Shown: positions 40,123-50,492, numbered from the stretch's first letter. The stretch: 53,092 bases of DNA from Calditrichota bacterium (GCA_003696775.1 RFFS01000061.1:1-53092); one strand, 5' to 3'. Numbers and translations are program-made. Notes: generated by a model from the letters alone, not told the origin.

Positions 40123-40479
40123 ATGGCTCAAATAGACGTTTTTGAAAATGCTTATCCCGAGCGCATATATAATATTGTGCATGTAAATGAAGAATTCACT
40201 TCGGTATGTCCCAAAACCGGCTTGCCGGATTTCGGTACTATCACCATCGATTATATTCCAGGAAAACTTTGTCTGGAACTGAAATCGCTCAAATATTACT
40301 TCCTGGAATACCGTAATAAAGGCGTTTTCTATGAAAAATTGGTGAACGATATTCTGGACGATCTGGTGAAAGCCTGCCAACCGCGTTCCATGACCGTAAT
40401 CGGCGAATTTACCACACGCGGCGGGATGCATTCCACCGTCACGGCGGTTTATAAGCCGGAGGATAAGCGTGAAGACTAA
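40123..40479 (+). CDS. queF: preQ1 synthase (NADPH-dependent nitrile reductase)
   Basis: [47 protein letters not shown]. Confidence 0.96.
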   Translation: MAQIDVFENAYPERIYNIVHVNEEFTSVCPKTGLPDFGTITIDYIPGKLCLELKSLKYYFLEYRNKGVFYEKLVNDILDDLVKACQPRSMTVIGEFTTRGGMHSTVTAVYKPEDKRED

Positions 40480-41164
40480 AGCGGTTGTGCTGGTATCCGG
40501 CGGTATGGATAGTTGCGTGACCGCCGCCATCGCCGCGGAAAAGCATACACTGGCATTTTTGCATCTCAATTACGGACAACGCACCGAAAAAAGAGAAGCA
40601 CAGGCTTTCCACGCCATCGCCGATCATTATCAGGTAAAGGAACGCCTTGAGGTGGATGCCCGCTTTTTCAACACCATCGGCGGCAGCAGTTTAACCGACC
40701 CTAACATACCTGTCAAACAGGCCGATCTGGAATTTGAGGGCATACCGGACAGCTATGTGCCGTTCCGTAACGCCAATATTTTAGCCATAGCCACCAGTTA
40801 TGCCGAAGTGATCGGCGCGGCGCATATTTACATCGGTGCCGTGGAAGAAGATTCGTCAGGTTATCCCGATTGCCGGGAAGCTTTTTACGAGGCATACAAC
40901 AAGGTGATCGATATCGGTACCCGTCCCGAAACCCGGATACGTATCGAAACACCGCTTATTCATATGAAAAAGGCGGAGATTATTCAAAAAGGTATGGCGC
41001 TGGAGGCTCCGTTGCATCTTTCCTGGTCCTGCTATCAGGACAGTGAAATTGCCTGCGGTGTATGCGACAGTTGTGCCCTGCGCTTACGGGGATTTGCCGC
41101 CGCCGGTCTGGAAGACCCCATTCCGTACCGCATCCGCCCGGATTATGACTCTTCCGGCGGGTGA
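40469..41164 (+). CDS. queC: 7-cyano-7-deazaguanine synthase
   Basis: [28 protein letters not shown]; zinc motif [14 protein letters not shown]. Confidence 0.96.
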   Translation: MKTKAVVLVSGGMDSCVTAAIAAEKHTLAFLHLNYGQRTEKREAQAFHAIADHYQVKERLEVDARFFNTIGGSSLTDPNIPVKQADLEFEGIPDSYVPFRNANILAIATSYAEVIGAAHIYIGAVEEDSSGYPDCREAFYEAYNKVIDIGTRPETRIRIETPLIHMKKAEIIQKGMALEAPLHLSWSCYQDSEIACGVCDSCALRLRGFAAAGLEDPIPYRIRPDYDSSGG

Positions 41165-41844
41165 AAGAGGTATTCCAGGTTAGCCAGACTCGTTTCTATG
41201 GAAAAGGGGAGTTCCTTGGCGAAGACGTCGAGAACAACCAGGGCGTTGAGATTGGCGTCTTTATCCACCACGCACCGCATGCGCGCCGCCAGGCCGTTGT
41301 TCACCTGCTGAATTTCTTTATATCCCGCCATCAGTCCTTCCAGTTGCAAATCGGGCATCTTACCTTTTTTATATTCAAAATATTGCCCCAGTAAATAGGT
41401 GCTTACGGAACGGAATACCGTCTCTTCCACGGAAGCAAAAGGCAAATGAAAACGCACCATGGGACGCAGGCGATCCAGTACCGGGCAACCGCTGGTCACC
41501 ATAAAAATTCCCAGCATGGAACTCAATCCGCTTTGCAGGGTGGTGTCCTTGCTGTAGGTACGTTGTTCGGTTTCCACCAGCACATTTACTTTTTGGAAAG
41601 AAAACATTTCCGAAAAGCGGGGGATCACCGTGCTGAGTTTAAGGGCCAGCGGGCATTCGGTGTGTTCGGCGGGGTCCAGAGGGCAATTGGTACATTGATG
41701 ATGCTCCAGCTTGGTCCAGTCCGATGGTTTAACCTGATCGGTTTCCAACATAAGAGTGTCGCGATTCAGGCGAATGGTGTAGGTTGCGCGTGTTCCGTCG
41801 TCAAACATAAAATAATAGGTGATGATGAATGCCTTATCGCTCAT
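41143..41844 (-). CDS. Conserved hypothetical protein with Cys motif
   Basis: [59 protein letters not shown] extends to 41898 but MSDKAF start preferred. Confidence 0.75.
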   Translation of the reverse strand: MSDKAFIITYYFMFDDGTRATYTIRLNRDTLMLETDQVKPSDWTKLEHHQCTNCPLDPAEHTECPLALKLSTVIPRFSEMFSFQKVNVLVETEQRTYSKDTTLQSGLSSMLGIFMVTSGCPVLDRLRPMVRFHLPFASVEETVFRSVSTYLLGQYFEYKKGKMPDLQLEGLMAGYKEIQQVNNGLAARMRCVVDKDANLNALVVLDVFAKELPFSIETSLANLEYLFHPPEES

Positions 41845-41930
41845 AAACACTCCGTTATTAATGATTTTTAAACAAGCATAGGGTATATAGTCGTTCAACA
41901 GTTTTAAAAAAAAAGTTTTGAAGCCGAAAA

Positions 41931-43025
41931 TCAGGCCACCGCTTCCAATTCCTTAATCGAGTCGATCAGTTTACGTATATCCACCGGTTTACCAAGGATG
42001 GGCGTGTTGTCTCCGGCGATATGGCGGAGCTGATCTTCCACTTCGTAACCGGTTAAAAAGATAAAAGGGGTTTCAATACCCATAGCCCGGACTTGCTCAT
42101 AAAATTGCGGTCCGCTTAATTCCGGCATGGACACATCGCTGATGATATGACTGAAGGTATGGGTTTTAAGCAGTTCAAGGGCGCGCAGCGGATTGGTCAC
42201 GGCGGTATTGGGTATATCGCTTACCCGCAGCATTTCGGAAATGGTTTCCACGATGATCTGTTCATCATCCACCAACAGGATGTTGAGCGCCGCTTCGCGT
42301 GCCGGTTTATTTTGTTTTTGGATTTCCAGTATGTGGGTATCGAGGTAGCTTTTTTTAGATAGACCGGTTATGTCGCGCAGGTTGTCCGTTAGTTGCGCTA
42401 TGCGTTGCACCATGTCATCCATTTTATCAAGATATTTTTCCGCGGAGATGCCGGATCGAACCAGTTCCATGTAATTGGATAAGGCCTGCAGAGGCTGCGA
42501 AAATTCATGTGCTACCGCGCCGGCCAATTCACGGACACTTTTCAGGTTTTCCACTTCAATCAGCTTTTTTTGGTTGGCCCGTATTTCCTTCAATGCCAGT
42601 GTCAGTTCATCCTGTAGGTCCATCAACTGTTGCTGGTTCTTTTTACGTTCTATGGCGTAACGCAGGGAGCGTTCCAGCAGCGAGCCGTTGATCTGCCCTT
42701 TTACCATATAATCGGAGGCGCCGGCGGCCATTACCTGCAGGTCGGTTTCACGATCGGCGGTACGGGTGAGAACAATCACCGGTGTCATGCAAAATTTGGC
42801 GGCGGATTCCTCCAAAAAGTTGATGGCGGTATGGTCGGTATCAATCTGAAAATCGAGCAGACATAAATCATATTGTTGATCCTGGTACGCTTCCAGCCCC
42901 TTCTGATAGTCCGTTACCCGTTTCAGTTCAAAGGTTACATCCAGGTCTTGCAGGATATCCTTGGTGATAATAAAATCGCTTTTCTTATTTTCAATCAGCA
43001 GTGCGTAATAGGTATGCGTGGACAT
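41931..43025 (-). CDS. REC-DHp-REC signalling protein without HATPase_c
   Basis: N-terminal REC (LLDFQIDTDH, LTRTADR), DHp-like ELAGAVAHEFSQPLQALSNYMELV, C-terminal REC (LLVDDEQIIVETISEML, ISDVSMPELSG, LTGYE, GKPVDIRKL). Start trimmed from 43199. Confidence 0.87.
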   Translation of the reverse strand: MSTHTYYALLIENKKSDFIITKDILQDLDVTFELKRVTDYQKGLEAYQDQQYDLCLLDFQIDTDHTAINFLEESAAKFCMTPVIVLTRTADRETDLQVMAAGASDYMVKGQINGSLLERSLRYAIERKKNQQQLMDLQDELTLALKEIRANQKKLIEVENLKSVRELAGAVAHEFSQPLQALSNYMELVRSGISAEKYLDKMDDMVQRIAQLTDNLRDITGLSKKSYLDTHILEIQKQNKPAREAALNILLVDDEQIIVETISEMLRVSDIPNTAVTNPLRALELLKTHTFSHIISDVSMPELSGPQFYEQVRAMGIETPFIFLTGYEVEDQLRHIAGDNTPILGKPVDIRKLIDSIKELEAVA

Positions 43026-43122
43026 AACTTCCCTGTTATTTAATGTAAAATGATAATCGGCGAAGGGGGGAACGGCCTTACCCGTTCGGTGAAAAATGGC
43101 CGGGATCAGGCCGATATGGGGG

Positions 43123-44844
43123 TTAATGTAACATCTTTTTAAACAGGGATTTCGGCTTGCCTCCGTCTTTGTAAAAAGTGTTGAGGAACAAATGCTCACT
43201 TTCCACGGTGCCGATTAAAATTATTTCCTTGTCTTTATGCAGCCGCGTATCCGCCGGCGGGTTGATCTCAATTTTACCGTTATCTTCAATGCCTATAACG
43301 GAAAGTCCGTAATCCTTTCGAAGAGTGGTTTGGGCCAAAGTACGTCCGTGCAGAGCTTCCGGTGTTTTAATGCGGAATACATCCACCCCTTCGGTGATCA
43401 TCATGATATTGCCGCTTTTGAGGTAGTTGAAAATGGATGTGGCGCCGGTGGATGCGTAAGAGATGACAAAGTCGGCGCCGGCGCGGTGCAGCAAGGGGGT
43501 GGCCTGGTCGTGTGTGGCGCGGGCGATGATCTGTATGTCGGGATTGATGGCGCGTGCCAGCGTGGTGATGTAAATATTGCGTTCATCGCTATGGGTGGTG
43601 ATCACCACGGAAGGCGCTTCCTGAAGGCCCAACTTTTTCAGGGTTTCCGGGTCGCGGGCATCGCCGTGAAAAGACGGGTTGCAGCGGGTGATGCGTTCGT
43701 CAATATCCAGCAGGGCATAACGGATACGCCGGCTGTCCAGGAAATGGGCCGTGGCCCGACCGACAACTCCGGCGCCGATAATCAATACCGGTTTGTTAAT
43801 GCTGTTATATATGCAAAAAATTTCGTTGTATTGTTGAATTTGCTCGCGACTGCCGGCCAGAACCAGAGCGGATTGTTCGGTGATGCGTGTTTCGGCCCGG
43901 GCAATCTGAAAACGACCTTTTTCCCAAACCCCCACAACGGTTAGACCGGTTAATGCGCGCAGGTTGGCTTCGCGTACGGTTTTACCGGCCAGTGGCGTTC
44001 CGGAAGCGGTGGCCTCGGCGATGAGCAAATTGTCCATCCGTCCCACCAGATGCGCCAGGGCATCGCCGCCGGAAACACGACGGGCCATGGTTTCTCCCAG
44101 AATTTTTTCCGCTATCAGCACATGGTCGGCGCCGGCCTCTTTTAACAATCTGCCCGCATGCTGGTGTGTGGCGGTGGTTATGACCGGCGTATGTGTATCG
44201 GCCAGACGGATCGCGTGCAACAAGGCCGCGTTGCGTTCATCATGGGCGGTTAAGACCACCAGAGCGGCATGGGCAATGTTGGCGTTTTGGTAGGTGGCCG
44301 GGGCCAATAATGGGCTATGAATCACTTTATAACCCTCATCCACCAGATGCTGGGACTGTTCCATATCCTCGCTAAGGATACAGAAACGCTGGTTGTATGG
44401 CGTAAGCATTTTAATCAGCAAGGCGGTAATTTCATCCATATGGGTAATGATGACATGATTGTCAAAGCTGCGGGCTACTTCCCGGGGGATGCGCGCGGTG
44501 GACTGAAACATCTGTAAAAAAACGAATGGAATGACCACTAAAATGAATCCAATGCCGGTAAGCAGGACGATAACGGTAAATATTTGCCCCGGGAGAGAAC
44601 GGAAGATAATGTCGCCCGTGCCGAGTGTGCTCATAATTTCAAATGTCCAGTAAATGCCGGTAAACCAGTTGTGGCGCATCCCTTCGTATTCGGCAATGAT
44701 GTGGAAGATTAAGGCGTAGAGGCCGATCAGTAAAATGGTTATGCCGACCAGGTTGAGCAGCAATAAGGCGTTTCGGCGGCTGGTTTTTTGTAGCAAAAGA
44801 TTGACGGGCGTTTCCGGAAGGAATTTAAATAATTTGGATTCCAT
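43123..44844 (-). CDS. Ion_trans_2-type channel with two TrkA/RCK-like modules
   Basis: Pore FEIMSTLGTGDIIFRSLPG; second RCK LIIGAGVVGRATAHFLDSRR; TrkA_C-like terminal domain. Confidence 0.88.
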   Translation of the reverse strand: MESKLFKFLPETPVNLLLQKTSRRNALLLLNLVGITILLIGLYALIFHIIAEYEGMRHNWFTGIYWTFEIMSTLGTGDIIFRSLPGQIFTVIVLLTGIGFILVVIPFVFLQMFQSTARIPREVARSFDNHVIITHMDEITALLIKMLTPYNQRFCILSEDMEQSQHLVDEGYKVIHSPLLAPATYQNANIAHAALVVLTAHDERNAALLHAIRLADTHTPVITTATHQHAGRLLKEAGADHVLIAEKILGETMARRVSGGDALAHLVGRMDNLLIAEATASGTPLAGKTVREANLRALTGLTVVGVWEKGRFQIARAETRITEQSALVLAGSREQIQQYNEIFCIYNSINKPVLIIGAGVVGRATAHFLDSRRIRYALLDIDERITRCNPSFHGDARDPETLKKLGLQEAPSVVITTHSDERNIYITTLARAINPDIQIIARATHDQATPLLHRAGADFVISYASTGATSIFNYLKSGNIMMITEGVDVFRIKTPEALHGRTLAQTTLRKDYGLSVIGIEDNGKIEINPPADTRLHKDKEIILIGTVESEHLFLNTFYKDGGKPKSLFKKMLH

Positions 44845-44883
44845 AACACCAATATTCGGTCGCTCCCGTGGGAACGTCAATTT

Positions 44884-45810
44884 TTATGTGGGCAAATGGA
44901 GCGGCAGGGCTTCCCGGCGGTTCAGCCATTGGGGGGGCAGCGTTTCCGTTGCCAGGGCGCACAGTCCGCCCACAATGGCGCCTATGGTATCGGCATCGCC
45001 CTGCGCGGTGGCCACCGTCCACAGGGCTTCTTCAAAATCCTTCAGATAATGGGCCGTGATCCAGAGCGCCAGAGGTACCGTGTCCAAAGCCGCGGCTTTA
45101 TCCCCGTTACCCAGTACCATAATGGCTAACGGTAAATCATCGGGTGAAAGGTTTTGTGCTTGTTCGAGCCTTTGTTTTAACAGGGAATCGGGGATGTTTT
45201 CGATGACGGTCTTAAGCAACGCTTCCGGTGTAATGCCGGGTTGTGTGATGATGGCATGCGCAGCCAGCGCGGTGGCCAGCGCACCGCAACGCGCTTCTTT
45301 ATGAAAATGGGTTATGATGGCGCTTTTTTCCGCTTCCTTTCGCAGCTGATTGATATGGCCCGCGAAATAGGCGCCCACGCATACGGCGCGCACGGCGGCT
45401 TCATTTCCGTAAGATCCTCCGTTGGCAAAGCCGGGTGAAATATAGCGCCAGTCCTGCCCCTGACTTAACAGATTTAATATCTGAAACATACCGTTTCCGT
45501 AACCGCGGAAGGTGTCGTCCTGAAAAGCGCGGACAAAAAAAGCCGCCAGGCTGTCTTCGTCTATGGATTTGTGATCTTCCAGGATTTGACATACCGAGAC
45601 GGCCATGGAAGTGTCCGCCGTCCACGGCCAGGGGCCGTCGGGCAGGGCGCGCCGCGTAATGCCTTTGCGCGCGGAGGCTTTATAAAAGAGATTGCCGAAG
45701 GCGTTTCCCAAGGCCAGGCCTTCCAGGGCTTTATACATATTTTTAAGGGATATTTCCACGGTTGCGGCCTTTCGTTTTGGGGTGGTAAGATCGTTAATTC
45801 TAAAATACAT
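44884..45810 (-). CDS. ADP-ribosylglycohydrolase family protein
   Basis: ALEGLALGNAFGNLFYKAS; WTADTSMAVSV; GSYGNEAAVRAVCVGAYF; GDADTIGAIVGGLCAL. Confidence 0.87.
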   Translation of the reverse strand: MYFRINDLTTPKRKAATVEISLKNMYKALEGLALGNAFGNLFYKASARKGITRRALPDGPWPWTADTSMAVSVCQILEDHKSIDEDSLAAFFVRAFQDDTFRGYGNGMFQILNLLSQGQDWRYISPGFANGGSYGNEAAVRAVCVGAYFAGHINQLRKEAEKSAIITHFHKEARCGALATALAAHAIITQPGITPEALLKTVIENIPDSLLKQRLEQAQNLSPDDLPLAIMVLGNGDKAAALDTVPLALWITAHYLKDFEEALWTVATAQGDADTIGAIVGGLCALATETLPPQWLNRREALPLHLPT

Positions 45811-45838
45811 CCGAAGGCGAAAGGTTGCAATGCGTCAT

Positions 45839-45865
45839 AAAAAAAAGCCGGGCGTTTTGCCCGGC
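45839..45865 (-). terminator. Intrinsic terminator of the CHASE2-cyclase gene
   Basis: On minus strand GCCGGGC-AAAAC-GCCCGGC then TTTTTTTT. Confidence 0.85.
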
Positions 45866-45875
45866 CGGGATAAAA

Positions 45876-48023
45876 TTATTTTGTTGTCATGACAAACACC
45901 CCATCCCATCCCGGTTCCGGCGGATTTTGCTTGTACATACGGCAGCGTTGCACATACCTTCTGGAGGGACCGTCGTTCTCATCTATGGCCAAGGCCTGCT
46001 CAAAATAGTTGATGGCCATATCCCAGCTTTGGGCCAGGTAGGCTTCAAAGCCGCCGCGGAAGAGTTCCAGCACGCGGGCTTTATCTTCGGATATGCCTTT
46101 TTCGCGCGTGCCGACCAGTTCATACACTTTAACCGGTTCCTTTTTACCCACCACGCGCAGCAGGTCCAATTGGCGGGCGATGATCAGATCCCCCGCGGCC
46201 TTGTAGGTTTCCTCACCGATCATGATGAAGGTACCGTATTGTTTGTTGGCCGGTTCAAGGCGGGCACCCAGGTTGACGGCATCACCCATAACGGTGTAGT
46301 CAAAACGGGTTTCCGAACCCATGTTCCCCACGACCATGGGCCCGGTATTTATCCCCATGCGCGCATGCAATTCATCACGTCCCTGCTTGCGCCACAATTC
46401 ACGCATGCGGGCCAGGGTTTCCTGCATTTCCAGGGCGGCGGCGCAGGCGTTGTAGGCGTCGTTGCCATGCGAAACCGGCGCGCCGAACACCGCCATGATG
46501 GCGTCCCCTTCGTATTTATCCAACATCCCGTTGTATTTAAAAACGATGTTGGTCATCTCCGTAAGGTAGTCGTTCAACAGGGAAACCAATGCTTCGGGAG
46601 TCAGGCGCTCCGATATGGAAGTGAAACCGGCCACATCACTGAAAAAAACGGTGCATATTTTTTTCTCGCCACCCAGTTTGATTTTATCCGGATTGGCCAG
46701 CAATTCGTCCACTACGGATTTTGTAACAAAATGGGAAAACGTGGAGCGGATAAACCGTTTATTGCGCTCCTCCGTGGCAAAGCGGTACACATACACCAGG
46801 CTGAAGGTAAAAATGATGGTTAATATCGGGGCGACGATATCGATCCATAAATTGTTGTCAAAAAAGAGGAACGAAGCGGTGAACACATATACCGTTCCCG
46901 TCAATACGACTACAACAATACTCCATACCGGCGACAGAAAGCTGATGATGATACCCAACACGGCGCCCAATGCCAATAAAATGATGAACATGGTATGCCG
47001 GTCCAAACGATGCACAAAATCACCATTAAGCAGGGTGTTCAGGATGTTGGCGTGAATTTCCACACCGGGAAAAGCCTGAAGAATGGGGGTGCTTCGTAAG
47101 TCGAATAATCCCGCCAGGCTGGTGCCCACAAGCATTATTTTATCCTTGAAATATTCCGCCGGAATGTTATGGGAAAGGATATCATAAAAACTGATATAGC
47201 GGAAAGTTTTAAACGTACCGTAATAATTGATGAGCATATTCCCGCGTTCATCAATGGGAATTTCATAAACTTTTTGCCCCCCGCTCCATAAAGACAAGCT
47301 TTCCGGATGATCCACAGCGATGGAATCGGCTTCCAATTTGTCCATGAACATGCGTAAGGCCAATGAGGGATAAAGATGTCCGTTAAAATCGGTGAACAGA
47401 TGTATGGAACGCACCACGCCGTCATTATCGGCGGTGAAGTTGACATGCCCCAGTCCTCTGCTGGCATTAAGCAGTTCAAAGAATTCATTTTCCAGGCGTT
47501 GTTCTTTATGAAAGGAAGGACGGTAGGGGCTTTTGAGACGATAATAAAACCTTTCCGCGTCAAAAGCCGGGGGCTCCCTGTCCATGGCATAGCGAAAATT
47601 TAGACTGTCGGCGCCGCCGAAATAGAGGGCGTTATAAACATTGCCTGAATTCTTTACGGCATTTACAAAGTCCATGTCTTCGGCGGGGCGCCATATATCG
47701 CGGTCAAAGATGATATCCAGACCTATGGCCCCGGCGCCGCCGCTGTTAATATACTTGATGATTTCGGGATAATAGCGGCGAGGCCACTGGGCAAATTTGC
47801 CGAGTTCCGAAACACTGCGACCGTCGATATCGACAATGACGATATTTTCAATACTCTGATCCCGGACATCGGCCACTTTCTGGCGCACTCGCCAGTCGTA
47901 TGTACGCGCTTCGTATTCATACATCAGGCCGGGGGCCAGAACGCTTTCCAACAACCATACGGTTAAGGCGGCCACCGCGCCCCATAAAGCGCCATACAAC
48001 ATTTTGATTACATATTTTTTCAT
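45876..48023 (-). CDS. CHASE2-domain adenylate cyclase with C-terminal TPR-like segment
   Basis: CHASE2 N-terminus (IENIVIVDIDGRSVSELGKFAQWPRRYYPEII); class III cyclase CTVFFSDVAGFTSISERL, MLDKYEGDAIMAVFGAP, DYTVMGDAVNLGARLE; TPR-like tail. Confidence 0.93.
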   Translation of the reverse strand: MKKYVIKMLYGALWGAVAALTVWLLESVLAPGLMYEYEARTYDWRVRQKVADVRDQSIENIVIVDIDGRSVSELGKFAQWPRRYYPEIIKYINSGGAGAIGLDIIFDRDIWRPAEDMDFVNAVKNSGNVYNALYFGGADSLNFRYAMDREPPAFDAERFYYRLKSPYRPSFHKEQRLENEFFELLNASRGLGHVNFTADNDGVVRSIHLFTDFNGHLYPSLALRMFMDKLEADSIAVDHPESLSLWSGGQKVYEIPIDERGNMLINYYGTFKTFRYISFYDILSHNIPAEYFKDKIMLVGTSLAGLFDLRSTPILQAFPGVEIHANILNTLLNGDFVHRLDRHTMFIILLALGAVLGIIISFLSPVWSIVVVVLTGTVYVFTASFLFFDNNLWIDIVAPILTIIFTFSLVYVYRFATEERNKRFIRSTFSHFVTKSVVDELLANPDKIKLGGEKKICTVFFSDVAGFTSISERLTPEALVSLLNDYLTEMTNIVFKYNGMLDKYEGDAIMAVFGAPVSHGNDAYNACAAALEMQETLARMRELWRKQGRDELHARMGINTGPMVVGNMGSETRFDYTVMGDAVNLGARLEPANKQYGTFIMIGEETYKAAGDLIIARQLDLLRVVGKKEPVKVYELVGTREKGISEDKARVLELFRGGFEAYLAQSWDMAINYFEQALAIDENDGPSRRYVQRCRMYKQNPPEPGWDGVFVMTTK

Positions 48024-48047
48024 TCTTACCCCGTTGGTTAGGATTGA

Positions 48048-49181
48048 TTATAACAGACTTAAAGCCTTGTCGCAGGTGTCTAGTAATTCCACTATATCTT
48101 CCCGGGAATTATAAAAATGCGGCGCGATGCGTATGGCGCCTTCGCGTAGAGAAGTGAATATCCGCCGTTCTCGCAAAAAAGTATAAACTTTTTCGGCTTG
48201 TTCATGCCGGAAACTATATATGCCGGACCAATGGGCCGGATCGGCGCTGCCAAGAAAGGTAAAGCCGAGATCGGTCATGCCGTCAACGATTTGCTGCCCG
48301 AGGATAAGCACATGTTGCTCGATGGAAGGCACGCCGGCACGTAGTAAAAGATCAATGGCAGCGCCCAGGCCGGCGATCCCCAAAAAATTTTGCGTGCCGT
48401 ATTCAAAACGTCGGGCGTCATCTTCCCAGTCCAGTTTGTAATCGAAAAAGTCCCAGGCGTTTTTAACGCTTAGCCAGCCGGCAAAAACCGGTTTAAGTTG
48501 TTTGAGCAGGCCGGGGGCTATATACATAAATCCCGCGCCCATCGGGCCCATCAGCCATTTATGGCCGCCACAGGAAAGGAAATCGACCGGCCAGGCCGAC
48601 ACATCAAGTGGTATAACGCCCATTCCCTGGATGGCATCCACGCTAAAGAGCACATCGTGTTCCCGGCACAGGGCGCTGATCGCGGCAAGATCATTGCGAA
48701 AACCGTTCAAAAATTCCACAAAACTTACGGAAACCAGTCGTGTTCGGGGGGTGATGGCCCGACGGATGTCTTCCGGATCAATCATGCCGTTGCGGTTTTT
48801 TATAAAAAGAACTTTCACTCCGCGACTTTCCAGATTTAAAAAGGGATAGACATTAGCCGGGAATTCCATATCGGTCAGGATGATTTCGTCCCCTTCCCGC
48901 CATTCCAGGCCGTTCACCAGCCAGTTAAATCCTTCGGATGTGTTGCCGGTGAAGGCGATGTTTTGCGCCTCCGCGTGGATCAGACGGGCGATACTGGCGC
49001 GGGTTTGTTCGCGCATGTTCAGTACATCCTCATAAAATTCAATTTCACCGAAACAGCGTTCATTGACAAACCAGTCCATCCGGTCGCGCACATCGGTGGA
49101 AAGAGGCGAAACCGCCGCATGGTTAAAATAGAGCTTATTGACTAAAAAGGGGAAAAGGGGTCTGAATTTATTAAAAGCCAT
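48048..49181 (-). CDS. PLP-dependent class V aminotransferase / cysteine desulfurase-like
   Basis: LYFNHAAVSPLS; DAIQGMGVIPLDVSAWPVDFLSCGGHKWLMGPMGAGFMYI. Confidence 0.88.
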   Translation of the reverse strand: MAFNKFRPLFPFLVNKLYFNHAAVSPLSTDVRDRMDWFVNERCFGEIEFYEDVLNMREQTRASIARLIHAEAQNIAFTGNTSEGFNWLVNGLEWREGDEIILTDMEFPANVYPFLNLESRGVKVLFIKNRNGMIDPEDIRRAITPRTRLVSVSFVEFLNGFRNDLAAISALCREHDVLFSVDAIQGMGVIPLDVSAWPVDFLSCGGHKWLMGPMGAGFMYIAPGLLKQLKPVFAGWLSVKNAWDFFDYKLDWEDDARRFEYGTQNFLGIAGLGAAIDLLLRAGVPSIEQHVLILGQQIVDGMTDLGFTFLGSADPAHWSGIYSFRHEQAEKVYTFLRERRIFTSLREGAIRIAPHFYNSREDIVELLDTCDKALSLL

Positions 49182-49195
49182 GGCCAGGTCCTGTT

Positions 49196-49573
49196 TTATT
49201 CAAAAATAACGCCGGGATAGTGAGTTATGTCAGCCGGGTAGCGACTGAAGTCTATGATAAAAATATCTATTCGAACATTATAATCCTTAAATTGAGAATT
49301 TTCAGCTAAAAAGGCGTCGATGCCCAGGTAAAGGGCCTGCTGTTTTTTACGGTTTATACGCATTTCCGCCGTTCCCAACGGCCGGGCGTGAAAACTCTTT
49401 ACCTCGGCCACCACAAGGGTGTCTTCCCTAACCGCCAGCACATCCAGCTCCCAGGGGCCGTGGCGGTAATTGCGCGCCACAATCCGATAGCCCTGTTCTT
49501 GCAGAAAACGGGCACACAGTTCTTCACCTTTTTGCCCCAGTTGCCGACGGGTAAGCGACATAGGCCCTCGCAT
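49196..49573 (-). CDS. YraN / UPF0102 family protein
   Basis: RRQLGQKGEELCARFLQEQGYRIVARNYRHGPWELDVLAVREDTLVVAEVKS. Confidence 0.87.
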   Translation of the reverse strand: MRGPMSLTRRQLGQKGEELCARFLQEQGYRIVARNYRHGPWELDVLAVREDTLVVAEVKSFHARPLGTAEMRINRKKQQALYLGIDAFLAENSQFKDYNVRIDIFIIDFSRYPADITHYPGVIFE

Positions 49574-49618
49574 GGTTGTGTTCCTGTTGTATGGATTTAT
49601 GAAAAAACAGGGAAAGAT

Positions 49619-50380
49619 TCAATGCCCCCGGGACAGTTTGCTCATCAGGTCGTCCTGCGATAACTTTAATAATACCGTGCGTTCCTCATCATTTATCCGA
49701 TTCACGGCCGCGCGGGCTTTTTCTAAATTATAATCGGAATAAACCGGCCCGGGTGTCGTGGGTATGGTGTCCGGCAAGACACCCTCTTCCGGGAGACGGA
49801 CCCCGAGAAACCGGAAAATATCCTGTAACACCATTTGCGTGTTGTTCACAAGCTCTTCATGTAAGATGACTTTAAAACGATGCGGGCCATGCTTGTATGC
49901 TTCCAAAAAACCACCTATATAGGCGGCATATCGATTGACAAAATCCGCCAGTGATATGTTTCTTTTTTTATAGGATGTGTATTGATAGAGGATGGGTTTG
50001 TAAATAACAATGATCGGCGCGCTTACTTTTTTTAGGATATCTTTCAGAATAGGCATGTAAGCAGGTGTTTTATCCAGCAAAAAGGGTGTTTGCGCATCGA
50101 ATAAAGGGGAACTTTCCATGATGCGTGCATACATGGTGTCCCAGTCCGGTGCCGCGATGACCCGGGCCATTTTATCCGGTGTAACAGCCCAATGGCTGGG
50201 ATTTTTGGCCTTGAGCATCCATTCGTAAAAAGGATGGATTTGGGGAAAATCGGCAGGTGATGCACCCAGTAAGACACCACATTCAAATCCGCTGTTAATG
50301 TTGGGGTGACCGCGGATCAGATCGGCCAGCCAGGTGGTGCCGGAGTGTTCCATTCCGGTTACAATTCCAATGAGGGGCAT
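49619..50380 (-). CDS. Sulfotransferase family protein
   Basis: GIVTGMEHSGTTWLADLIRGHPNINSGFECG (PAPS-binding-like N-terminus). Confidence 0.85.
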   Translation of the reverse strand: MPLIGIVTGMEHSGTTWLADLIRGHPNINSGFECGVLLGASPADFPQIHPFYEWMLKAKNPSHWAVTPDKMARVIAAPDWDTMYARIMESSPLFDAQTPFLLDKTPAYMPILKDILKKVSAPIIVIYKPILYQYTSYKKRNISLADFVNRYAAYIGGFLEAYKHGPHRFKVILHEELVNNTQMVLQDIFRFLGVRLPEEGVLPDTIPTTPGPVYSDYNLEKARAAVNRINDEERTVLLKLSQDDLMSKLSRGH

Positions 50381-50450
50381 AAGTTCTCTGTATGTTTAAC
50401 CTGTACCGGCTTTCGGATGTTTTAAACAAGGGTTGAATAAGAGAGCGGGT

Positions 50451-50492
50451 AAAAAAACGGGGCATCAGGTTGTCCCCACGACCTAATGCCCC
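50451..50492 (-). terminator. Strong intrinsic terminator of the predicted small transcript
   Basis: Minus strand GGGGCATTAGGT-CGTGGGGACA-ACCTGATGCCCC (12 bp with one G.U pair), then GTTTTTTT. Confidence 0.87.

Noticed and set aside
43237-43944. 235-aa plus-strand ORF
   Set aside because: Antisense to the RCK channel gene; shadow ORF.
45825-46823. 332-aa plus-strand ORF
   Set aside because: Fully antisense to the well-supported CHASE2-cyclase gene, composition unlike a real protein; shadow ORF.
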